38,806 nucleotides of DNA from an uncultured Opitutia bacterium (GTDB lineage: Bacteria > Verrucomicrobiota > Verrucomicrobiia > Opitutales > Opitutaceae), in contig CAITWF010000098.1 in the NCBI GenBank assembly GCA_903896015.1, forward strand, positions 64,001-102,806, given 5' to 3'. The notes below the pieces were generated by a model. It was given only the letters and a program-made list of their open reading frames with translations. It ran no database searches and had not been told where the DNA came from. The position numbers and the translations under genes were made by a program. Position 1 is the stretch's first letter. Each line of letters begins with the position of its first letter. Below, one piece after another: positions 1 to 7,700 of the stretch.

Positions 1-1369
1 GCGCGCGGCGGCTGCAAAAAAATCCGAGCCGACCGGCCCGTTGCGCGCGGCAATCGTAGTTCTGGCATTTCCACGCGGCCCCAACGCCGCTCTCGGTGTC
101 GACATCGACGCGCGCGATTTTGCCGCCGCACACCGGGCAATTACCGCCGACAGCCGCAAAAAGATCAAACTCCTGCGCGCCGGCCATCCGCTCTTCTGGG
201 AAAGATCGCAGAACCGCGGGAATCACTTCTCCTGCGCGCTCGATCTCGACGAGATCACCAACGCGGATGTCCTTGCGGCGAATCTCGTCCTCGTTGTGCA
301 GTGTGGCGCGGCTGATCGTGCTAAGCGAAAGATGGACGGGCTCGAGTTCGGCGACGGGGCTGAGGATGCCCGTCTTGCCGACCTGAATCGTGATCGCCCT
401 GAGGCGCGTGCGCGCGGTGTCGGGTTTGTATTTGTAAGCGATCGCCCAACGCGGGGACTTGTCAGTTGCGCCGGCGGTGCGTTGCTGTTCGAAGTCGTTG
501 AGTTTCACGACTGCGCCGTCGGTGCCGTAGGCGAACGTGCGCCGGAGTTGGTCGAGTTCGCCGACCGCGGCCCACGCTTCGTCGATCCCGCGGACGGTCC
601 AGTATTTTTCAACGACGGGCAGGCCCCACGCGCTGAGCTTTTCCTGCAGCTCCGTCTGCGAACGCACGACCTCCGGCTCGCAGTAGCCGAGGCTGTAGAG
701 AACGATCGAAAGTTTTCGTTTAGCGACTTCGGCGGAGTCGAGCTGCTTGATGGTGCCGGCGGCAGTGTTGCGCGGGTTCGCGTAGAGCTCCTCGCCGGCG
801 GCGGCGCGCTCGGCGTTGAGGCGCTCGAACTCCGCCTGCGTCATGTAAATCTCGCCGCGAATCTCGACGACGCGCGGCGCGGCGCCGGAAAGTTGGCGCG
901 GCAGCGAAGCGATCGTGAGGACGTTGGCCGTGATGTCGTCACCACGATCGCCTTTGCCCCGCGTGACGGCGCGGATGAGCCGGCCGTCCTCGTAGGTGAG
1001 ACTGACCGCGAGCCCGTCGATTTTCGGTTCGACCGTGTAGCGGAGGTCGTCGGTCTCAAGGAGCTTCGTGAGGCGCGTGTGAAACGCGCGCAGCTCGGTC
1101 TCGTTGTAAGTGTTGTCGAGACTGAGCATCTTCTGCCGGTGCGCGACTTCCTTGAAGCCCTGCACGCGATCGTCGCCTACGCGCTGGGTCGGCGAGTCGG
1201 CGGCGGCGAACTGCGGAAACTGCGCCTCGAGATCGGCCAGCGAGTGCTTGAGCACATCGTACTCGAAGTCGGAAATCTCAGGACGCGCGCCGCGGTAGTA
1301 GAGTTCGTCGTGCTGCGCGACTTCGGTGCGCAGCATGGAAATTTTCGTGTAGGCTTCGGCCGGGGTCAT
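1..1369 (-). CDS. ligA: NAD-dependent DNA ligase LigA, 3' end outside window
   Basis: The reverse strand encodes the first 456 residues of an NAD+-dependent DNA ligase, which seals nicks in replication and repair using NAD+ as AMP donor. Seen directly: the N-terminal Ia-like start (MTPAEAYTKI, then DELYY), the adenylation motif KIDG near residue 116 in the context VEPKIDGLAVSLTYE, the downstream NPRNTAAGTIKQLD segment, and the four-cysteine zinc finger (CPVCGG, then KCQNYDC) next to the left edge. The C-terminal helix-hairpin-helix and BRCT domains expected in a protein of about 670 residues lie outside the window. I chose the ATG at 1369-1367 because it gives the family's usual N terminus; no strong Shine-Dalgarno is visible and an in-frame TTG lies slightly upstream. 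The long open frame on the opposite strand is a shadow. Identification is secure. Confidence 0.95.
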   Translation of the reverse strand, partial: MTPAEAYTKISMLRTEVAQHDELYYRGARPEISDFEYDVLKHSLADLEAQFPQFAAADSPTQRVGDDRVQGFKEVAHRQKMLSLDNTYNETELRAFHTRLTKLLETDDLRYTVEPKIDGLAVSLTYEDGRLIRAVTRGKGDRGDDITANVLTIASLPRQLSGAAPRVVEIRGEIYMTQAEFERLNAERAAAGEELYANPRNTAAGTIKQLDSAEVAKRKLSIVLYSLGYCEPEVVRSQTELQEKLSAWGLPVVEKYWTVRGIDEAWAAVGELDQLRRTFAYGTDGAVVKLNDFEQQRTAGATDKSPRWAIAYKYKPDTARTRLRAITIQVGKTGILSPVAELEPVHLSLSTISRATLHNEDEIRRKDIRVGDLVEIERAGEVIPAVLRSFPEERMAGAQEFDLFAAVGGNCPVCGGKIARVDVDTESGVGAAWKCQNYDCRAQRAGRLGFFCSRRA

Positions 1370-1542
1370 GCGGATGGAGTCAAACTGTTGCGACCCGCGC
1401 GGGATTTTCAATGCAGGGGTTTGTCGGGCGGGTGGCCGGCGGTTAACACCCCATGGTCCCCGGCGGCGATCCGGCCTAACTTCAGGTGGGTGAAGCGAGA
1501 AACGTTTTTGCGCACCCAGAAAGCCTTCGGGCCGCGAAAATC

Positions 1543-2364
1543 ATGAAACCCAAACCTACGCTCCTCTCCGCGGCCACCGCCGTAGCCGCACTTTCCCTCC
1601 TCGCGTTCTCCGCCTGTGATTCTACCTCGGTGAATACGACGTGGACCGCGCCGGATATTTCGAAAATCCACTTCAACAAGATCATGGTCGTAGCGACGTT
1701 TCCCGACGGGGCGACCCGCCGCGCCGCCGAGGACACGTTCAAGGCCCAAATCACCCGTGCGGAATGCGTAACCAGCTATTCGCTGCTGGGCGCGAACAAC
1801 GATCTGAAGGACGTCACCAAAGTTTCCGCGGCGCTCAAGGCCGCCGGCGTCGATGGGGTGGTCGTGATGCGCCCGGTGTCGGACAAAAAGGAAATCACCT
1901 ATATCCCTGGCGCCGGCTATCCCGAATCCTATCGCACGTTTCGCGGCTACTATAGTTCCGGCTACGCGCTGAGTCCCTTTTTCTACGAGCCCGGCTGGTT
2001 CACCACCGACCGCATCGTGCAGATCGAGACCAACATCTATGAAGCCGCCGGCGAGCGCCTCATCTGGTCGGCTTCGACCACGAGCACCAACCCGGGCAAC
2101 GTGCAGGAACTCATCAAAGAAGCGACCGCAGTGATCCGCGCGGAACTGGTGAAGGAAAAGCTCATCACCGTGCCCGCCCCTCCTAGTCCCGCCGCGGCCG
2201 GCGAAACCCGGACGAATTCCGGCAAGTCGGCGTCTTCCCAAACGCAGGATGGGAGCAGAGCTGGCCCAACAAGCGAGGAGACCCGAACGCAATGGGTTTG
2301 TTTATCAGGCCGAACGGCAACGTCGGTCATCGCTGAAGTTCGGCGGGCAATTTTTTGGACATAA
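1543..2364 (+). CDS. Putative lipoprotein of unknown function with aberrant C-terminal tail
   Basis: This encodes 273 residues starting at the ATG at 1543. It begins with a basic n-region, a hydrophobic stretch and a lipobox (LAFSAC) with the lipidated Cys near residue 25, so it should be an envelope lipoprotein. The following domain (KIMVVATFPDG, RRAAEDTFKAQI, then AAGVDGVVVMRPVSD) resembles small lipoproteins that pair an Arg/Glu-rich helix with a 'DGV' strand; I do not recognise the family firmly. The coherent domain ends near residue 220 (around nucleotide 2200, VPAPPSPAAAG). The last 50 or so residues are polar and featureless and run into a lower-GC stretch beside tRNA-Pro, so the original 3' end may have been replaced or the true end lost by a frameshift. 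An in-frame ATG at 1486 is less likely because it would put about 19 residues before the signal peptide. Confidence 0.75.
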   Translation: MKPKPTLLSAATAVAALSLLAFSACDSTSVNTTWTAPDISKIHFNKIMVVATFPDGATRRAAEDTFKAQITRAECVTSYSLLGANNDLKDVTKVSAALKAAGVDGVVVMRPVSDKKEITYIPGAGYPESYRTFRGYYSSGYALSPFFYEPGWFTTDRIVQIETNIYEAAGERLIWSASTTSTNPGNVQELIKEATAVIRAELVKEKLITVPAPPSPAAAGETRTNSGKSASSQTQDGSRAGPTSEETRTQWVCLSGRTATSVIAEVRRAIFWT

Positions 2365-2426
2365 CTTACTTCTAAGGACCGAGCCAGAACGACGTAATAA
2401 GTCATCGTTTTACGTCAGGGGATAAA
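2249..2426. other. Lower-GC stretch abutting the tRNA-Pro 3' end
   Basis: By eye this stretch is less GC-rich than its neighbours and sits exactly at the 3' (CCA) side of tRNA-Pro, the side where integrative elements insert. It overlaps the unusual tail of the upstream lipoprotein gene. It also holds a 58-codon frame (2249-2425, +) starting at an ATG and rich in Arg and Gln, for which I see no ribosome-binding site or family. I see no integrase and no obvious duplicate of the tRNA 3' end, so a remnant of an insertion is only a suggestion. Confidence 0.3.
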
Positions 2427-2503
<77 letters not shown>

Positions 2504-2687
2504 AACAAGTGAAGGGTCAGAAAGCAACATGGCCTCCGCCGAAGCAAGAGCTTTTTCCGGCGTGACCAGCCGGAGCGCGGCCGTGCAACGCGTTCAGCAA
2601 AATTCCCACACAATCCGCTCGCCGCGCCGCCTGACTTCGGGAAAGTTCGCCATTTCGCGTTCGTTTACCCCGCCCTCTCTCCCCATC

Positions 2688-3839
2688 ATGGACAAAATCC
2701 GACTCGGCATCATCGGCTTTGGCGGCATGGGCCAGGCCCACGCCAAGAATCTCCTCGACGGAAAAATCCCGCGCTGCGAACTCGTCGCCGCCTGCGACGC
2801 GGTCGAGGCCAACCTGAAAAAATTTCCGCAACTGCGCGGCTTCGCCACGCCCGATCAGCTGTTCGCCGCGAACTGTGTCGACGCTGTGCTGATCGCCACG
2901 CCGCACTTCGCCCACACCACGCTCGGCATCGCCGCACTCAACGCCGGCCTCCACGTGCTCGTCGAGAAACCGATCTCCGTGCACCGCGCTGATGCTGAGC
3001 GGTTGATCGCCGCGCATAAAAACAAAAAGCAGGTCTTCGCCGCGATGTTCAACCAGCGAACCGATCCCTATTATCAGGCAATCCGTCGGATGGTGCAGGG
3101 CGGCGAACTCGGCCAAGTGCGCCGCGTGCAGTGGACGATCACAAACTGGTTCCGCACGCAGGCCTATTACGGCATGGGCGGCTGGCGAGCGACGTGGGCC
3201 GGCGAGGGCGGCGGCGTGCTCCTCAACCAGTGCCCGCACAACCTCGATCTCTTTCAGTGGATTTTCGGGATGCCGCAGCGCGTGACCGGTTTTTGCGCGT
3301 GGGGTCGCTACCACGACATCGAGGTCGATGACGACGTCACCGCCTACTTCGAATACGCCGACGGCAAAACCGCCACGTTCATCACCTCGACCGGCGAGGC
3401 CCCCGGCACGAACCGTCTCGAAATCGCCGCCGAAAACGGGCGCCTCGTCTACGAGGATGACAAAATCACCTGGACGAGGAACGCGATCCCGATGGGCGAA
3501 TTCAGCAAGACGTCGCCCGAGGCGTTTGGCCGGCCCGCGACCGAGATCGTTAACGTGCCCGCGGATGGCCATGGCGAGCAGCACATCGGCATCCTGAAGA
3601 ATTTCACCGCCGCGATCCTCGACGGCGCGACGCTGCTCTCGCCCGCCGAGGAGGGCATCCACTCCGTCGAGCTCGCGAACTCCATCCTGCTCTCCGCGTG
3701 GAACGGCAGTCGCGCGGTCGCGCTGCCGATCGACGGCGCCGTCTATGAGCGCGAACTCCAGAAAAAAATCGCGACCTCGAAGCCGAAGGAGAAACCCGCT
3801 GTCGCCGCCGTCGCCGATCTTTCAAAGTCGGTCGTCTGA
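2688..3839 (+). CDS. Gfo/Idh/MocA family NAD(P)-dependent oxidoreductase
   Basis: This is a 383-residue dehydrogenase of the Gfo/Idh/MocA family, which oxidises or reduces sugars, inositols or their derivatives with NAD(P). Seen: the Rossmann fingerprint GIIGFGGMG at residues 8-15, the conserved EKP at 93-95 (VLVEKPISV), and the C-terminal domain motif GGVLLNQCPHNLDLFQW near 176-191, whose His and Asp are the usual catalytic residues. The length is normal for the family. The ATG at 2688 was chosen because the in-frame 53 codons upstream are low-complexity and precede the Rossmann strand. It is followed after 25 nt by a TIM-barrel sugar isomerase gene, a common pairing in carbohydrate or cyclitol pathways. 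The substrate cannot be told from sequence. Confidence 0.9.
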   Translation: MDKIRLGIIGFGGMGQAHAKNLLDGKIPRCELVAACDAVEANLKKFPQLRGFATPDQLFAANCVDAVLIATPHFAHTTLGIAALNAGLHVLVEKPISVHRADAERLIAAHKNKKQVFAAMFNQRTDPYYQAIRRMVQGGELGQVRRVQWTITNWFRTQAYYGMGGWRATWAGEGGGVLLNQCPHNLDLFQWIFGMPQRVTGFCAWGRYHDIEVDDDVTAYFEYADGKTATFITSTGEAPGTNRLEIAAENGRLVYEDDKITWTRNAIPMGEFSKTSPEAFGRPATEIVNVPADGHGEQHIGILKNFTAAILDGATLLSPAEEGIHSVELANSILLSAWNGSRAVALPIDGAVYERELQKKIATSKPKEKPAVAAVADLSKSVV

Positions 3840-3864
3840 CTGAGTCCACACCCTCCACGCTGCC

Positions 3865-4656
3865 GTGCAAATCGGACTGTGCGCCAACTCTGCCACGCTC
3901 GCGCGACTCTCCGCGCCGGTGCCCGGCCTCGATTTTCTCGAGGGCTTCGTGCAGGAGTGGTTTCAACCCGAGACGCCCGACGCCGCGCACGTTTCGCCCG
4001 CCGCGGAATTTCGCGCGCGCGGTTTCGTCACGCCGGCGGCGAATCGATTTCTCCCGCCTGATCTCAAAGTCAGCGGGCCCCACATCGATTACGCCCGCCT
4101 CGACAAATTCGCGGCGACGGCGTTTCGCCGCGCGAAGGCGCAAGGCACGACGCTCATCGTGTTTGGCAGTGCCGGCGCTCGGCAGGTGCCGGAGGGCTTC
4201 TCGATGACGACAGCGTTTGAGCAATACGTCGACGTCCTGCGCCAGTGCGGCCCTCTCGCCGAGGAAAACGGCGTGACGCTCCTCGTCGAGCCGCTCAACC
4301 GCGGAGAGTGCAATCTCGTCAACACTATCGTCGAGGGCGCCGAGGCCGTCCGCCGCGCGAAAACCCCCGGCGTCGCGCTCCTCGTGGATTTGTTTCACAT
4401 GGTGCGCAACGGTGAGTCGCCCGACGACATAGCAAAAGTCGGCCCGCTCATTCGCCATGTCCACACCGCTGAGAACCGCGATCGCGCCGCGCCGGGCACG
4501 CACAACGAGGATTTTCGGCCGTTCTTCCGTGCGCTGTGGCGCACAGGCTACGACGCGCGCCTCGCGCTTGAGCCCGACTGGGTCGATTTTTCGCGAGAGA
4601 TCGTGCCGGCGATCGCCGCCGTGCGCGCGCAGCTGCGCGACGCCGGCTATCGCTGA
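3865..4656 (+). CDS. Sugar phosphate isomerase/epimerase-like TIM-barrel protein
   Basis: A 263-residue protein of the xylose-isomerase-like (AP endonuclease 2) TIM-barrel superfamily, which binds a divalent metal and isomerises or epimerises sugars or keto-sugars. The expected metal ligands are visible in order: E142 (LLVEPLNR), D175 with H178 (LLVDLFHM), H200 (HVHTAEN) and E236 (LALEPDW). Translation begins at a GTG (3865-3867); no better ATG exists upstream in frame. It follows the Gfo/Idh/MocA gene by 25 nt and is almost certainly co-transcribed with it, suggesting consecutive steps on one sugar-like substrate. Exact reaction unknown. Confidence 0.87.
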   Translation: MQIGLCANSATLARLSAPVPGLDFLEGFVQEWFQPETPDAAHVSPAAEFRARGFVTPAANRFLPPDLKVSGPHIDYARLDKFAATAFRRAKAQGTTLIVFGSAGARQVPEGFSMTTAFEQYVDVLRQCGPLAEENGVTLLVEPLNRGECNLVNTIVEGAEAVRRAKTPGVALLVDLFHMVRNGESPDDIAKVGPLIRHVHTAENRDRAAPGTHNEDFRPFFRALWRTGYDARLALEPDWVDFSREIVPAIAAVRAQLRDAGYR

Positions 4657-4686
4657 ACCATGCGCGATCGAACGGTGGTATCTCGG

Positions 4687-4716
4687 CTGACTCCACGCGA
4701 GGTGCTGGGCTACAAA
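4687..4716 (+). promoter_or_regulatory. Possible sigma-70-like promoter for the giant PEP-CTERM gene
   Basis: CTGACT (4687-4692) and TACAAA (4711-4716) are separated by 18 nt, and each matches four of six consensus bases. Transcription would start near 4723, leaving a leader of about 45 nt before the ATG at 4767 and excluding the in-frame ATG at 4716 as the start. The assignment rests on pattern only. Confidence 0.3.
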
Positions 4717-4766
4717 TGGGCCTGCTTTCGCCTTGTCTCTGCCAATCGCTTGCACAAGATAACCCA

Positions 4767-7700
4767 ATGAGTTTCCGGCTTACCCTGCTCGCCGCGTGCG
4801 CGTTGGTCCTCAGTTCGCGGCTGGTGGCGCAAATAACCACCTATACTTGGACGGCCACGAACGGGAGCTTCTTCAACGCCGCCAACTGGTCCGGCGAATC
4901 AGTGCCGCCGAGCAGTGCGTCCGCCACGCAATTGTCGTTTGGTTCAACGTTGCAGCCCAATGTGACGCTCAACGCCAATTTCAACGCCAACAAGATCACA
5001 TTTTCCAGCACCGCGCAGCATTACTATGTCGGCGGAAGCGGCAGCCCCACGCTCGGCATCGGCAACGGCGGGATCGCCCTGACCGGCGGCACGAGCACCT
5101 ACGTCGATTTCTCATCGAGCCTGAATCTCAGCCTGCTCGACAGCCAAGCTTGGAACACCGCCGGCAATCTCTCGGTTTACAGCAACATTTCGGCCGCCTC
5201 CAACTATACGCTCACCAAGACAGGCGCCGGCTACCTCGCCCTCGGCGGCAGCAGCACCTATGCGGGCGGCACGACGATCAGCTCCGGCACGCTCTACCTT
5301 ACAAGTAATTCCACGAAGAGCGGCAACACGATTACATCGGGCCCGGTCGGCACCGGCAACCTCACGCTCACGAGCGGCACGACGCTGGCCAATCTCGGCT
5401 CCTCAACGATCACACTCGACAATCCGATCATTGCCAGCGGCACGGTGAACCTCGGCCAGACCACGAACAAAGCCGGCCTGATCCTCACGGGCAACATCAG
5501 CGGCGGCAATGTTACCGCTCCGACTACTCTCAACGTCGTCTCCTCCACCTCGGACGAGTCCATTTTCTACAACGTCGTGCTGCGAGGCACCAACACCTTT
5601 ACCGGCAGCATCAATGCCACCGTCGGCGGCGTGATTCTAGACAGCGCCGGCGCACTGCCCTCCGGCACCGCAATCAAACTCGGGGACGACGGCTATATCG
5701 GCTACACTGAAAATGGATTCGCTTCGTGGTCCGCGTTCCAGTCCGCCATCACCGCCAATAGAAGCAGCAGTTTCAGCGGCGATACCATCATCGGCATCGA
5801 TTCCGCCAACGCCTCCAACCCGCGCACGGTGTCAGACACGATTACGCTCTCCGGCTTCGGCTCGACCGTACCTTACCTCGGTAGCGCAACCAATGTCACG
5901 ATCAGCGGCAGCGTCGTGCTCCCCAGCAGCGGCACCCTCAAGCTCACCGGTGTGAACAGTGGCTATCTAAAAATTACGTCGCCCATCACGGCCACGAACA
6001 ACGTCACCGCCGTTACGATCGGTGCGAGTGAGAGCGAAACAGGCGACGCTTCTTACAACGGCTACGTCGAATTGGCGAGCGGCAGCAGCACTTACACAGG
6101 CAACACCACGCTTCAATCCGGCTACCTGCTGGTCGGCACCAGCAGCACCGGCACGGCCGCCAACGTGACGGGCGGCCCGATCGGCACCGGCGCGCTCTTC
6201 ATTGGCAAATCCTCCGGGGGCAGCAGTTCGGAGGACAACGGCCCCTCCACGCTGGCCGCGAGTACCAACAATCTCACGCTCCTCAATCCCATTTCAATCT
6301 CCAACAACAACACGCTGCAGGTTGGCGTGCCGGTCACATCCAACACCACCTCGCCCGCCTACCCGCTGCAGTCGTTCGCCAGCAATTCACTCACCCTCGG
6401 CGGTGTGATTTCAGGTGCTGGCGCGATCACCATTCAGAGCGGCGGCACTGTTACGCTGAGCAACAACAACACCTACAACGGCGGCACCACGATCAACTCC
6501 GGCACGCTGCAGGTTGGCGCGGGCGGCACGACCGGCTCGATCGCCGGCAACATCACGAACAACAGCTTTCTCACATTTAACGTCTCCAACCCCCTGACCG
6601 TTTCCGGCATCATCTCCGGCACCGGCATCCTGACGCAACTTGGCTCCGGCGCGCTCACGCTCGCCGGCAGCAACACCTACACCGGCCTCACCAGCATCAA
6701 GGCCGGCGGCCTGCTCGTAACGACGCTCGCCAATGGCGGCAACGCCAGCCCGATTGGCGCGTCCACCAGCGCCGCCGCAAATCTCATCATCGACGGCGGC
6801 TTCCTCCGCTATACTGGCACCGGCAACAGCACCGATCGTCTGTTCACCATCGGCGCCAACGGCAGCGCTCTCGATTCCACGGGCAGCGGTGCCATCAACT
6901 TCACCAACACCGGTGTGATCGGTCTCACCGGCTCCAACACGGCGCGCAACTTCACGCTCACCGGCACCAGCACAGCGAACAACACCCTCGCCCCGATCTT
7001 CGCGGACAACGGCACCGGCGCGACCTCCCTCGCGAAAACCGGCGCGGGCACCTGGGTGCTCGCCGGCGCTAACACCTACACGGGCGCCACCACCATCAGC
7101 GGCGGCACGCTCCGAATCGGCGTCGCCAACGCGCTCTCCAGCGCCACCGATGTCACGCTTTCGCTCGGCGGCACCACGCTCGATCTGAATGGCTTTGCCG
7201 ACACCGTCGGCTCGATCGCCGGCGTGCAAACCACGACCATCATCACCACGGGCGGCCTCGCCACCGCGGACAACAATTCTTCCACCTTCAGCGGCAATCT
7301 CACCGGCACGGGCAGCTTCACGAAAGGCGGCACGGGCACGCTCACCCTCAACGGCACCAACTCCTACACCGGCGCCACGGTCGTCTCCGGGGGAACGCTC
7401 CGCCTCGCATCCGGCGGCGTTCTCTCCAGTTCGACCGACTTGAGCCTTCCCAATTCTGGCGCGATGTTCGATGTCAACGGCTCCTCGACCACCGTCAACT
7501 CCCTCGCCGGCGTCAACGGCGCCACCGTCTCGCTCGGCACCGGCTCGCTCACAAGCGCAGGCAACAGCTCAACCACCTTCGCCGGATCGATCAACGGGGG
7601 CGGCTCGTTCACCAAGGGCGGCACGGGCACGCTCACCCTCAACGGCACGAACTCTTACACCGGCGGCACGACGATCAGCGGCGGCACACTGGCCCTCGGC

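Noticed and set aside
41-1546. 501-codon open frame on the plus strand
   Set aside because: It is antisense to ligA, whose motifs (KIDG, zinc finger) are unmistakable; the plus-strand product is an Arg/Val/Glu-rich shadow with no family.
1408-2292. 294-codon minus-strand frame opposite the lipoprotein
   Set aside because: Shadow; the plus strand has a clear lipobox and signal peptide.
2517-3662. 381-codon minus-strand frame overlapping the Gfo/Idh/MocA gene
   Set aside because: Antisense shadow; it would also cross the promoter side of tRNA-Pro.
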